Source: Nanogingivalis sp963517825
GTDB taxonomy: Bacteria; Patescibacteriota; Saccharimonadia; Saccharimonadales; Saccharimonadaceae
NCBI GenBank assembly: GCA_963517825.1
Contig: CAUQGB010000003.1
Coordinates: 1-56,247, forward strand
DNA: 56,247 nucleotides
Reading direction: 5' to 3'
In this document: positions 26,811-34,771 of the stretch, in pieces
How positions within the stretch are numbered: position 1 is the first letter of the stretch
Layout: each line of letters opens with the position of its first letter
Made by a program: the position numbers and the translations under genes
Notes under the pieces: model-generated
The model's input: only the letters and a program-made list of their open reading frames with translations
What the model was told of the DNA's origin: nothing
Databases searched by the model: none

Positions 26811-27803
26811 CTATAAACTTGGCGAACTTAAATTCGAATTTATACTTTTATAAAGCTCATTTCGTTGAACGGAAATCTCATTTAATTCATTAATTTTAAA
26901 ATTATAGCTATTCACTAAATCATTAATTTTTAGTCTTGAATTTTCAAGATTTCGAATTCTTCGCAATAATTCTGCGCGGTCGGCGTTAAATTCTGACTGG
27001 GTTTTATATGTACCATTTTTTGCGTCACTATTAAACTCAGCTATATCAGTATTCAAATATTCCAACTCTTCGGAATATTTTTTTGTTAACTGCTCAATTT
27101 CTGACTTTATTTTTTCAAGCTCATTCGTTAAAGTCTTTTCCCGAATCCTTAAGTCTTTGAAATTCTTATTATAGCTTTGATAAATTTGAGCAATAGCTTT
27201 ACGATTTTCAAAAAACTTTGCATAATGATCTTCGAGCTCTTTTGAAAGTTCTAATTGTTCCGTTCCAATTAAAGAATGGAGCTCATTGATTCGTTCACCA
27301 GGTTCGGTTCGATCATAGGATTGCATCAACTTTTCGAAATCTGAATCTTTAACTCTTTCATACTCAGCATCTAGGAGCTTACCAATCCTATCTCTCTCGC
27401 TTAAACTCATTCGATCCCAAATTGCATGCAAAAGCTCATGGGCTGCCGTAACATCTTTTACTCCGTCGAGTTTTGAATTTTTAACATCATAAATATGAAT
27501 TTCACTAGATTTATAACAGCCCAAAATAGCCGATCCTTCTTCATGATTTTTACAATTCTGGTTAAATTCCTCTGAATTTTCAACCTTTGGATTAGAGGCA
27601 TAAAAAACTGTCTTCGCAGTAGTGGTTGGCTTAATTCTATTCTCTATTTTCGAAATTTCGGCATCTGGCTTATATTTCTGAGCAGCAAAATAATCACGAA
27701 TCACGTGCTGATTCGAAAATGCAAAAAATAACGAAGCGACAGCTAAAACAATAACAATTAAAACTCTAACAGATCGCCAAAAAAATTTCTGTTGAAAAAC
27801 CAT
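26811..27803 (-). CDS. exported protein with HELLH motif and coiled coil, putative metallopeptidase
   Basis: 330 aa. An N-terminal membrane anchor (VRVLIVIVLAVASLFFAF) puts the rest outside the cell. TAAHELLHAIWD at about residues 141-150 is an HExxH zinc-type motif. The C-terminal half is a long coiled coil (EKTLTNELEKIKSEIEQL ... RRIRNLENSRLKINDL). Two Cys in the N-terminal domain (QNCKNHEEGSAILGCY) could form a disulfide. A third zinc ligand was not identified. It is divergent from a secreted nuclease gene with 23 nt between starts. Confidence 0.65.
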   Translation of the reverse strand: MVFQQKFFWRSVRVLIVIVLAVASLFFAFSNQHVIRDYFAAQKYKPDAEISKIENRIKPTTTAKTVFYASNPKVENSEEFNQNCKNHEEGSAILGCYKSSEIHIYDVKNSKLDGVKDVTAAHELLHAIWDRMSLSERDRIGKLLDAEYERVKDSDFEKLMQSYDRTEPGERINELHSLIGTEQLELSKELEDHYAKFFENRKAIAQIYQSYNKNFKDLRIREKTLTNELEKIKSEIEQLTKKYSEELEYLNTDIAEFNSDAKNGTYKTQSEFNADRAELLRRIRNLENSRLKINDLVNSYNFKINELNEISVQRNELYKSINSNLSSPSL

Positions 27804-27820
27804 ATCATAACCATTATAAT
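27792..27820 (+). promoter_or_regulatory. promoter of the secreted HNH nuclease
   Basis: TTGAAA (27792-27797), 17-nt spacer, TATAAT (27815-27820), 6 nt before the ATG: leaderless. The -35 overlaps the start of the divergent gene. Confidence 0.75.
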
Positions 27821-27826
27821 ATTTTC

Positions 27827-28504
27827 ATGAGTAAAAAGCAAAATATTTTCAGAAAAAGGCGAATTTTTGGCTTATTCTTCATTGCCCTGATTGCAATTAT
27901 CACAATTTTAGCAAATCCAGACTTTTGGCAAGCTTCAAAAATAAATTCCAGTAAAAATTCGAACAATCAAACCGCTTTAGCTGATCTGAACTTACTTGAA
28001 GTTAAAGGTCGCGCACCAAAAACTGGCTATTCTCGTGATCAATTCGGTAAAGGTTGGGCGGAAGATGAAAATGGTTGCGACACGCGAAATCGAATTTTGA
28101 AACGAGATTTAATAAATCCTGTAGAAAATTCAGATTGTAAAATTTTAAGTGGAACTCTAAAAGATCCTTATACTGGTAAAGAAATTAATTTTTCACGCAA
28201 GCAAAATGCTTCTGCTGTTCAAATCGACCACGTCGTTGCACTTTCTGATGCTTGGCAAAAAGGCGCCCAACAATTTTCGAAAGAAAAACGAATTGAATTT
28301 GCGAATGATCCACTAAACCTTTTAGCTTCAGACGGTTCAGCCAATCAACAAAAAGGTGATTCCGATGCTGCCTCCTGGCTTCCTCCGAATAAAGATTTTC
28401 GCTGTGAATATATTTCTCGTCAAATTTCAATCAAGAAAAAATACTCAATTTGGGCAACTGCCTCTGAAAAATCAGCAATGCAAAATATTTTGCAAAATTG
28501 CTAA
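27827..28504 (+). CDS. secreted HNH endonuclease, DUF1524/GmrSD-like
   Basis: 225 aa. Basic start and hydrophobic helix (IFGLFFIALIAIITILA) export the protein. The HNH core is IDHVVALSDAWQKGA with NDPLNLLASDGSANQQKGDS, the pattern of DUF1524-type secreted nucleases related to streptococcal/streptomycete extracellular DNases. It probably degrades DNA outside the cell for nucleotide salvage or during uptake (inference). Its stop overlaps that of the convergent rnhB-yraN gene by 4 nt. Confidence 0.85.
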   Translation: MSKKQNIFRKRRIFGLFFIALIAIITILANPDFWQASKINSSKNSNNQTALADLNLLEVKGRAPKTGYSRDQFGKGWAEDENGCDTRNRILKRDLINPVENSDCKILSGTLKDPYTGKEINFSRKQNASAVQIDHVVALSDAWQKGAQQFSKEKRIEFANDPLNLLASDGSANQQKGDSDAASWLPPNKDFRCEYISRQISIKKKYSIWATASEKSAMQNILQNC

Positions 28505-29481
28505 TCAGTAATTTCAAACCAATCAAATTTTTCGAAATTTTCGTCCTCAACAATTGCTCCAGCGAGCAGCATTTCGCTATTTTTTAGATTATTTTTGTAA
28601 GCAAAATATTCTGCTGCAAATTTCATTTGTCTAATTTTCCTATTCGAAATCGCAGCTCCACCCCCACCAAAATCAGAATTTTTTCTAAATTTAACCTCTG
28701 TAAAATAATAAATTCCATCACATTTCGAAACGATATCAATTTCACAAAATTTGGTTCTCCAATTTCGTTCTAAAATCTCATGTTTTTCCTGCTTCAAAAA
28801 ATCCGCCACAAGATTCTCCGCTCTATCACCAAGCTCTTTTGTAGTAACTTTTTTAATTTCAGGACTGTTTTTACTATGATTTTTAGTATTTTTCAAAAAT
28901 TCTGCAATAGGTTTAAAACTCTTGCGGTGAATTTTGCTCACACCAAACTTGCCCAAAGCCGCCCTATGCTTTGCGGTTCCATATCCTGAGTGTCCTTCGA
29001 AACCAAAAGAAGAAAACTCAGGATTTTTCGAAAGTTCTGCCATAAAATTGTCTCTCGCGACTTTTGCGCAAATTGCAGCCGCCGAAACACTCGAAATTAG
29101 CAGATCAGCCTTTTTGAGAGTCGAGGTGTATTTTTCAAGCGGTGTACCAGCCAAAAAATTAACAGTACCATCAATAATAATTTCATCAAATTTAATATTT
29201 TGATTTTTGCATTTTAATTGCACATCTTCGACCGCCCGTCTCGTTGCCAATTTTAAAGCAGCGCTTAGACCAACTTCATCAAGCTCATTATTAGATACCC
29301 AACCCAAGCCAATAATTGCAGAACTTTTATTAATTTCTTTTGCTAAATTCTCTCGTTGCTTTTTAGAAAGTACTTTTGAGTCTGTTAGGCCTTCAATTTT
29401 AGCATTATTTAAAACACAAGCTCCAACTACCAAGGGGCCAGCCCACGCTCCACGACCAACTTCGTCGATCCCAAGAATCAT
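28501..29481 (-). CDS. rnhB: fused ribonuclease HII - YraN-type nuclease
   Basis: 326 aa from the ATG at 29481, chosen because TTAGGA lies upstream; another ATG at 29499 is only 4 nt behind a -10 box (TATAAT at 29509-29504). Residues 1 to about 200 are RNase HII: GIDEVGRGAWAGP holds the catalytic Asp/Glu, with IIDGT and KVARD later. Residues from about 215 are a complete YraN/UPF0102 domain (LGDRAENLVADFLKQ, RTKFCEIDIVSKCDG, FTEVKFRK), a restriction-endonuclease-like fold. rnhB and yraN are often neighbours in bacteria; here they are one reading frame. The first part removes RNA from RNA-DNA hybrids; the role of YraN is not settled. Confidence 0.92.
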   Translation of the reverse strand: MILGIDEVGRGAWAGPLVVGACVLNNAKIEGLTDSKVLSKKQRENLAKEINKSSAIIGLGWVSNNELDEVGLSAALKLATRRAVEDVQLKCKNQNIKFDEIIIDGTVNFLAGTPLEKYTSTLKKADLLISSVSAAAICAKVARDNFMAELSKNPEFSSFGFEGHSGYGTAKHRAALGKFGVSKIHRKSFKPIAEFLKNTKNHSKNSPEIKKVTTKELGDRAENLVADFLKQEKHEILERNWRTKFCEIDIVSKCDGIYYFTEVKFRKNSDFGGGGAAISNRKIRQMKFAAEYFAYKNNLKNSEMLLAGAIVEDENFEKFDWFEITD

Positions 29482-29601
29482 TTTATTTCCTAAATACATG
29501 AGAATTATAATAAAAATCAGTTTTTAATTAAAATTTTTAAGTTTTTAAAACAAATATCTATGTAAACATACTAACAAAAAAATATACATTAGTCAATAAA
29601 C

Positions 29602-29632
29602 TTGATTTTAAAAAAAAGGGGGGTGATATAAT
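29602..29632 (+). promoter_or_regulatory. pilin promoter region with A8G6 tract in the spacer
   Basis: TTGATT (29602-29607) and TATAAT (29627-29632) are 19 nt apart; the spacer contains eight A followed by six G. AAGGGGGGTGAT also resembles an extended Shine-Dalgarno (AAGGAGGTGAT), so the tract may be part of a ribosome site instead. The ATG is at 29640. Confidence 0.5.
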
Positions 29633-29639
29633 TAAAACT

Positions 29640-30189
29640 ATGAAAAAACATAAGCTTAACCATGGTTTTACAATTATTGAAGTTATTTTAGTTCTTGTAG
29701 TGGCTAGGTTATTTTTTTTGATGGTGTTCTTAGCACACTCCCCGCACTTTAACGATAGCAAAGAGACACACAAAGAAAAAACGATGCCATAAATTTACTT
29801 GCTGCGATTATCGAATTTCAATCACACAATAAAGGTCAAAAACCTTTTATGATGGCAATAATACATGGACAAAACTTAAACCACATTAGAATAAAAGTAA
29901 TCTATTAAATGACCGTCCTCCTGGACATATTGATGATTTTGCGTTCTCTAATTCGAAAACAGAAACAATTGTAGAATATAGTAAACTTGGATCAGCTTGG
30001 CATCCTGCTGGTGACTGGAATATTGTATTAGGCGTTATTTGTAGTCCTGGCGATAAAGGCGGCTATTATCTCAAATATGGAGGTTCTGTACCTAAAAAAG
30101 CAATGGCGGTTACTATCGAACTCGAAAGTGTACAGACTGATGCTTATGGTGGTGGTTGGGGTTATTGCATAGATACGGAAAGTAATTAA
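29640..30189 (+). pseudogene. type IV pilin gene broken by frameshifts and stops
   Basis: The first frame gives MKKHKLNHGFTIIEVILVL, the class III signal and methylation motif of type IV pilins (G before F, Glu at +5). The usual continuation appears in the next frame, QRDTQRKNDAINLLAAIIEF and QSHNKGQKPF, with stop codons TAA and TAG inside the LPAL-R-QRDTQ stretch. A further shift gives YDGNNTWTKLKPH, a TAG, and then an open tail to 30187-30189 (SAWHPAGDWNIVLGVICSPG ending WGYCIDTESN). At least two indels and three nonsense codons make it nonfunctional. Other pilin genes must serve the pilus if it works. Confidence 0.85.
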
Positions 30190-30218
30190 AAATAGAAGAA
30201 TGATTATTCTTCTATTTT
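30189..30218. terminator. intrinsic terminator
   Basis: 12-bp stem AAAATAGAAGAA/TTCTTCTATTTT between the pilin remnant and the convergent 164-aa gene. Confidence 0.85.
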
Positions 30219-30698
30219 AGTATTTTTGCGATTTAGTTGTTTTTCGAGAATATCTCGTACCCAAAAAATAGTTTTGAGTTCTTTACTATCATACGGGTCT
30301 TCGAAATCCAAATAATGCGCGCCAGCAACTTTGACATTATCAATATAAATTGTCAGATCTTGATTACCTATTCCAAAATCGCCAATATTAAAGTCGTGAC
30401 TTACAATTTCATAACTTCCATCAGAATATATTTTCCAGGGTTGATCATAGCCTCCGCCGTCACGTGCTAAATCCGGGTTATAACTATCATTTAGTTGCCC
30501 TTCATCAACGAGAGCGAGATTTGATAAATCTAAATCAGCTATTGCTTTTTCAACATTTTTTAGCGATGGTTTTAATGTAAAATATTCACTATAAGATGGT
30601 TGGTTTCGAAAACCTTTGTTCGCGTTTAATGCCCATTCAGCATAGGCGTTATCTAAAAGATATTGTTGAGTTTTTGATCTGTTTAAGTTTTTTTCCAT
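30204..30698 (-). CDS. unknown acidic 164-aa protein
   Basis: Soluble, no signal peptide. Segments: QYLLDNAYAEWALNANKGF at the N-terminus, a Gly/Asp-rich centre (LARDGGGYDQPWKIYSDGSYEI), beta-rich DFNIGDFGIGNQDLTIYIDN, and a helical C-terminus (IFWVRDILEKQLNRKN). No family recognised. It has its own promoter (TTGACT 30788-30783, 17 nt, TATTAT 30765-30760) and a leader able to form a GACTTT/AAAGTC hairpin before an AAAGGA ribosome site. Confidence 0.65.
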   Translation of the reverse strand: MEKNLNRSKTQQYLLDNAYAEWALNANKGFRNQPSYSEYFTLKPSLKNVEKAIADLDLSNLALVDEGQLNDSYNPDLARDGGGYDQPWKIYSDGSYEIVSHDFNIGDFGIGNQDLTIYIDNVKVAGAHYLDFEDPYDSKELKTIFWVRDILEKQLNRKNTKIEE

Positions 30699-30817
30699 AA
30701 GATTCCTTTGATGAGACTTTATAACCTTCGCCTAAAGTCATCTCAAACTCTAGGGTAACATAATAACATAATAATCTAAAAAAGTCAATAGCGATAAAAT
30801 ATTTTTTACAAAAAACA

Positions 30818-30844
30818 AAAATCGCCCATATTTTGAGCGATTTT
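30818..30844 (-). terminator. terminator of rplJ-rplL
   Basis: Minus-strand AAAATCGCTCA/TGGGCGATTTT followed by TTTGTTTTTTG. Confidence 0.85.
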
Positions 30845-30883
30845 CGAAAATCTTAAATTAGGTCGATTAGTTTTATATTAAAA

Positions 30884-31249
30884 TTAAGCAAGCTCAACAG
30901 TTGCGCCAGCTTCTTCAAGTTTCTTTTTAGCTTCTTCAGCTTCATCTTTAGAAACTTTTTCTTTAACTGGTGCTGGAGCACCGTCAACGATAGCTTTAGC
31001 TTCACCAAGTCCAAGACCTGTGATTTCTTTAACTGCTTTAATAACAGCAACTTTTTGTGAACCAGCGTCTTTCAAAGTAACTGTAAATTCTGTTTTTTCG
31101 TCAGCAGCGTCAGCAGCACCGGCAGTAGCGGCAACAGCAACAGCAGCTGGTTCAATTCCGTATTCCTCTTTGAGGTGTTCTTTCAATTCGTTAGCTTCAA
31201 GAATAGTTAATTTTACCAATTCTTCAGCCAATTTTTTAATGTCAGCCAT
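30884..31249 (-). CDS. rplL: 50S ribosomal protein L7/L12
   Basis: 121 aa. N-terminal dimerisation helix (IKKLAEELVKLTILEANELKEHL), Ala-rich hinge and C-terminal factor-binding domain (GLGLGEAKAIVDGAPAPVKE). It recruits translation GTPases to the ribosome. It follows rplJ in the usual order. Confidence 0.97.
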   Translation of the reverse strand: MADIKKLAEELVKLTILEANELKEHLKEEYGIEPAAVAVAATAGAADAADEKTEFTVTLKDAGSQKVAVIKAVKEITGLGLGEAKAIVDGAPAPVKEKVSKDEAEEAKKKLEEAGATVELA

Positions 31250-31294
31250 TTTTGACTCCTTTAAAAATTTAAGTGGTTAATATTCTAAAATAAA

Positions 31295-31804
31295 TTAATT
31301 GGTTGCTTTTCGAAATTCCAAATCTTCGTTCGTAAGACCACCAGCAATCGCGTTGATTGGCGAAAGAAGTGTGTCCACAATTTGACCAATAAGTTGGTCT
31401 TTGCTTGGAAGTTCTGAAAGTGTCGTAACAGTTGCAGCATCCATTGCATCACCGTTGTCAGCAAACGCACCAACAAGTTTCATTTCTGGGTGAGTTTTCG
31501 CAAATTTACCCAAAACTTGCGCAGCAGCAATCTCATCTTCACTTGAAATTGCATAAACGAGTTGGCCTTTTAGTGCAGAAGTGTTAGATTCTTTCAAAGC
31601 TTCAACTTCTTGCATCGCAACTCGCACGAGGCGGTTTTTAACAACTTTGATTTGAACGCCAGCTTCGCGAGCTTCTTTTCGAAGTTGTTGAAGATCGGCA
31701 ACTGTCAAACCTTTATATTCAGCAAAAGCTGTCATTTTTGCGTCTTTTAGAGCGGCGCTTAATTCAGCAACCAATTGGTTCTTTTTATCGCGTGATAATG
31801 CCAT
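31295..31804 (-). CDS. rplJ: 50S ribosomal protein L10
   Basis: 169 aa starting MALSRDKKNQLVAEL, 5 nt after AAGGAG. The longer in-frame reading to 32044 is rejected because it runs through the leader RNA and promoter. L10 anchors L7/L12 on the 23S rRNA. Translation is probably controlled by the L10 leader upstream. Confidence 0.96.
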   Translation of the reverse strand: MALSRDKKNQLVAELSAALKDAKMTAFAEYKGLTVADLQQLRKEAREAGVQIKVVKNRLVRVAMQEVEALKESNTSALKGQLVYAISSEDEIAAAQVLGKFAKTHPEMKLVGAFADNGDAMDAATVTTLSELPSKDQLIGQIVDTLLSPINAIAGGLTNEDLEFRKATN

Positions 31805-31958
31805 AAAAACTCCTTTTTTGGTTAATATTCTTCGACCTAATTTTAAGATTCTAGCGTTTTGAAAGCCTCCCTTCAAAACTCGTTGGCAGATAGAAAAAGT
31901 ATTCCTCGGTAGCAGATTAAGCCTAGCTAACGCGAGGCGGCTACTGTCTCTGGCAACT
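31805..31958 (-). ncRNA. ribosomal protein L10 leader
   Basis: The minus-strand leader has AGAGACAGTAGCCGCC, then GGCTTAATCTGCTACCGAGG, the conserved parts of the L10 leader by which L10(L12) represses its own mRNA. A second hairpin (AGTTTTGAAGGG ... CTTTCAAAAC) lies nearer the start codon. Mimicry of the 23S L10 site is known for this family; assignment here is by motif. Confidence 0.8.
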
Positions 31959-31964
31959 TGTTTT

Positions 31965-31993
31965 ATTTTAACACAAAAAAACCAAAATTTCAA
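31965..31993 (-). promoter_or_regulatory. promoter of rplJ-rplL
   Basis: Minus strand TTGAAA (31993-31988), 17-nt spacer, TAAAAT (31970-31965). Confidence 0.75.
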
Positions 31994-32037
31994 GCGTTTT
32001 AAGCTCAAAAATCTTGTAAAAATATCTAATTTTATTA

Positions 32038-32066
32038 TTGACAAGCTAGAATGTTTTTATTATAAT
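32038..32066 (+). promoter_or_regulatory. full-consensus promoter of an orphan ncRNA
   Basis: TTGACA (32038-32043), 17 nt, TATAAT (32061-32066). Divergent from the rplJ promoter. Confidence 0.85.
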
Positions 32067-32072
32067 TTAATA

Positions 32073-32280
32073 GTTATCATTTATTGAAAGTTTATATTAG
32101 ATATAAAAAATCTTTTATTTGCAATCCAATAAATGATAAATAAAAACTTCCTAAGAAAGGAGGCAGTTCTTTAACCAAGTAGTTTCATAAACTACGCCAA
32201 TAGTTTATGAAATGAATCGCACTTCTACGGTGAGATCAACTATTATCACGGTTACGCTAGTTATTGTGTAGCCGTTTTTT
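32073..32280 (+). ncRNA. structured non-coding RNA of unknown class
   Basis: About 208 nt from promoter to terminator without a usable ORF. Elements: a 13-bp pairing of 32074-32086 with 32127-32139; a purine AAGGAGG stretch near 32157; a 12-bp hairpin (32183-32194 with 32201-32212) that competes with a 7-bp hairpin (32179-32185 with 32189-32195); and a terminator (CGGTTAC 32249-32255 with GTAGCCG 32268-32274, T-run 32275-32280). It does not carry hallmarks of RNase P RNA, tmRNA or SRP RNA that I could see. It may be a 6S-like RNA or a regulator ahead of the LtaS-like gene. Confidence 0.65.
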
Positions 32281-32460
32281 ATTATGCAAAAAACTATCCC
32301 AAACTAAAAACAAAATAGTTACCAACAGAATATTAATTACATCCACTACCGTTTTTAGCCGCCGCCGAGTTTTTTCATAGTAAAATAAAATATTTAAAAT
32401 CTAAAAATTCTAAGAGCAACTCTCGCCAACTTTTCTAAAAAATGTTATAATTAAATTATT

Positions 32461-34410
32461 ATGAAAAATTTTAAAAAGCTTGATTTCAAAAAACACTTTA
32501 AAGAAATTTTTAAAAAATATTTATCTGAAAAATCACAAAAAAACGTTATAAAATACGCAAGAATTGGTAAAAAAATTATTCAAAGCAAAGCTACTTTTTT
32601 AATATTTTCAACGATTTGTATTTATTTATCGGGAGCTTTTCTTGCAAAATATATTTTAAATCTCCAATTTGGTGGCTGGGAAAAAGCTAACGAATTCCTC
32701 TCGAAAAATCCAAAAATTGCCGAGTATAGTCAAATTGTAACAATTTTAGTCAGTTTTCTATTTGTTGGAATCTTTCGAAACTGGCGAATTTCAATGGGCA
32801 TTTTGTTTTCACTCGCCACAATTGTGATGTATATCAATACTGAAAAAATGGCCTCACGCAATACACCGTTTTTGCCTGAAGATTTAGCGATGTCTGGCGA
32901 GGCTGGTGGATTGGCTTCAATGATTAATTTTGGGCGATTCTCGAACATGCTTTTTATGATTGTAGTAATTATAATAATAACCATTATTGTAAATAAAATT
33001 TCAAAAAAAATCTGGCATTTTAAATTTTCAAAAAAGCAAAAAATAGCGATCTTTATTCCACAAACTGCTTTAATTCTAATTTGTGCGCACTTTTTAAATT
33101 TACACACTTTAGAAATTCGAAATCTTAGTGGAAAAGGCACTTTCATTAAAGTTGAAAATCTTGAAACTTCTATTGACTTTACTGATCAAGCTTATAACTA
33201 CCAAACCAACGGTTTTATTTTAGCAACGATCTCCAATCTTCAAGCTAAAACTCAAAAACAGCCAGAAGGTTATTCGAAAGAAGCCGTACAAAAAATTGTC
33301 CAAAAATATAAAAAAATTGCCGAGGAGAAAAATAAAAATCGCAAAAAATTAAGTGATGAAAAAGTAAATGTCGTTTATGTGATGAGCGAGAGTTTTATCG
33401 ACCCAAAGCTTGGCAAGCATCTTTACGATTATGGAAACAAAGAACCGATCCCGTATACTAAAAAGCTCAAAAAATCACAAAGTTCAGGCTGGGCTGCTTC
33501 GAGCGAATACGGCGGTGGAACAGCCAATGTTGAATTTGAAGCTTTGACGGGATTAAGTAATTTCTTTTTGAATTCAATCCCCTATACTTCAATCGTACCC
33601 GCAAATAAAGACACACCTTCAATTGTGAAAAATTTTAATGAAAACGGCTACAAAACAATCGCAATGCATCCGTATAATCGTAATATGTATCGCCGTGAAG
33701 TTGTTTATCCAAACCTTGGTTTTCAAGAATATAAGAGCGCCGACGATTTCAAAAATAATTTGAAAATTGATAACTCGAAATATATCTCAGACGAATCCGC
33801 CTTTAATGAAGTTTTAGCTGAACTAAAAAATAGCCAAAAACCTAAGTTCATTCACCTCGTAACAATGCAAAATCATATGCCATACGAAGAAAATGCTTAC
33901 TCAGAACATAATTTTAGTGTTAATGCGAGAAATGGCGCAAATCCAGAAAATGCAAAAACTATTCAGGCCTATCTTGAAGGAATTTCACGTTCAGATAAAG
34001 CAATGAAGAATTTTATTTCCGAAATTAAAAAATTAAACGAAAAAACTATTGTAGTTTTTTGGGGTGACCACTGGCCAGGAATTTATGGCGAAATGTTTGA
34101 GAAAGAATTAAATAAAAACGATATTCGCCGCACGCCACTTTTTGTTTATTCGAATTTTGAAAAAGAAAAACAAGATCTAGGAACTTCAAGTCTAATTTAT
34201 AATCAGATTTTAGCCCTAAATGCATTCGATTCAAAGCTTTCACCTTTTCAGTATTTGTTAAGCGATTTACGAGAAAAATATCCAACCCTAACTAAACAAT
34301 TCGTCAAAGCAAATGAAAAAAGTGATATTCTAAAAGATTTCGAAATGATCGAATATGACATTTCAAGCGGAAATAAATACAGCCTTGGTGATTTTTATAA
34401 AGTTAAATAG
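32461..34410 (+). CDS. LtaS-like membrane sulfatase-fold (glycerol-phosphate transferase family)
   Basis: 649 aa. About five transmembrane helices in the first 220 residues precede an extracellular alkaline-phosphatase-type domain. Metal and catalytic parts: NVVYVMSESFIDP, the GGTANVEFEALTG loop with the nucleophilic Thr, HLVTMQNHMPY and VVFWGDHWPG. LtaS enzymes polymerise glycerol phosphate from phosphatidylglycerol onto a lipid anchor; related enzymes decorate other glycans. The -10 (TATAAT, 32446-32451) is 9 nt before the ATG with no ribosome site. Confidence 0.88.
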   Translation: MKNFKKLDFKKHFKEIFKKYLSEKSQKNVIKYARIGKKIIQSKATFLIFSTICIYLSGAFLAKYILNLQFGGWEKANEFLSKNPKIAEYSQIVTILVSFLFVGIFRNWRISMGILFSLATIVMYINTEKMASRNTPFLPEDLAMSGEAGGLASMINFGRFSNMLFMIVVIIIITIIVNKISKKIWHFKFSKKQKIAIFIPQTALILICAHFLNLHTLEIRNLSGKGTFIKVENLETSIDFTDQAYNYQTNGFILATISNLQAKTQKQPEGYSKEAVQKIVQKYKKIAEEKNKNRKKLSDEKVNVVYVMSESFIDPKLGKHLYDYGNKEPIPYTKKLKKSQSSGWAASSEYGGGTANVEFEALTGLSNFFLNSIPYTSIVPANKDTPSIVKNFNENGYKTIAMHPYNRNMYRREVVYPNLGFQEYKSADDFKNNLKIDNSKYISDESAFNEVLAELKNSQKPKFIHLVTMQNHMPYEENAYSEHNFSVNARNGANPENAKTIQAYLEGISRSDKAMKNFISEIKKLNEKTIVVFWGDHWPGIYGEMFEKELNKNDIRRTPLFVYSNFEKEKQDLGTSSLIYNQILALNAFDSKLSPFQYLLSDLREKYPTLTKQFVKANEKSDILKDFEMIEYDISSGNKYSLGDFYKVK

Positions 34411-34434
34411 TTAAATACTTTATTATAAAATATT

Positions 34435-34496
34435 AAAGTAACCAATGCGTCACCAGGAAGCATGACCTCAATGGAAAGCATTTTTACTTACTTTTT
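34435..34496 (+). other. hairpin element after the LtaS-like gene, terminator-like
   Basis: Nested stems AAAGTAA (34435-34441) with TTACTTT (34488-34494), AATGC with GCATT, and GTCA with TGAC, followed by a T-run. Probably ends the LtaS-like transcript. Confidence 0.5.
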
Positions 34497-34587
34497 ATAA
34501 AATAAAAAGCCAATGAACTTTATTAGGTTCTAGAAAGCAACTGCTTATCCTTAAAAATTTGCCTGTAATTATACAGAGTCTATAAAT

Positions 34588-34704
34588 ATAGGAATAGCCA
34601 ATCCGTCATTTTAAGCCCAAGATACAATCTTGGACTTAAAATAAGTTTATAAACCTCTCAATAAGTAGCATAAATAACAGAGGTTCTTCCTGCCCCTCTC
34701 CTAT
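34588..34704. other. three-way-junction-like structured region
   Basis: ATAGGA (34588-34593) closes with TCCTAT (34699-34704) around a 16-bp hairpin (34608-34623 with 34627-34642) and a 7-bp hairpin (34652-34658 with 34679-34685). The long hairpin has one C-A mismatch on the plus strand but a G-U pair on the minus strand. Two more small hairpins lie at 34535-34546 and 34563-34576. No ORF. Strand and function are unknown. Confidence 0.5.
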
Positions 34705-34730
34705 GTTCGAAGCGTAAAAAATAAATAATA

Positions 34731-34756
34731 AAATCGCCCAAATTTTTGAGCGATTT
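34731..34756 (-). terminator. terminator of rplS
   Basis: AAATCGCTCA/TGGGCGATTT on the minus strand followed by T-rich sequence. Confidence 0.75.
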
Positions 34757-34771
34757 ATTTTCTGAAAACGA

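Noticed and set aside
28665..28672. C5 run in rnhB-yraN as a phase-variable tract
   Set aside because: Too short, and the run codes for conserved glycines of the YraN domain.
31805..32044. N-terminal extension of L10 in an open frame
   Set aside because: The extra frame runs through a recognisable L10 leader and the rplJ promoter; the family start MALSRDKK has a good ribosome site.
34411..34771. RNase P RNA, tmRNA or SRP RNA in the structured gap
   Set aside because: The conserved cores (GAGGAAAGTCC, tRNA-like ends with tag ORF, GGAAG domain IV) were not found on either strand, despite a GGAAGCA stretch.
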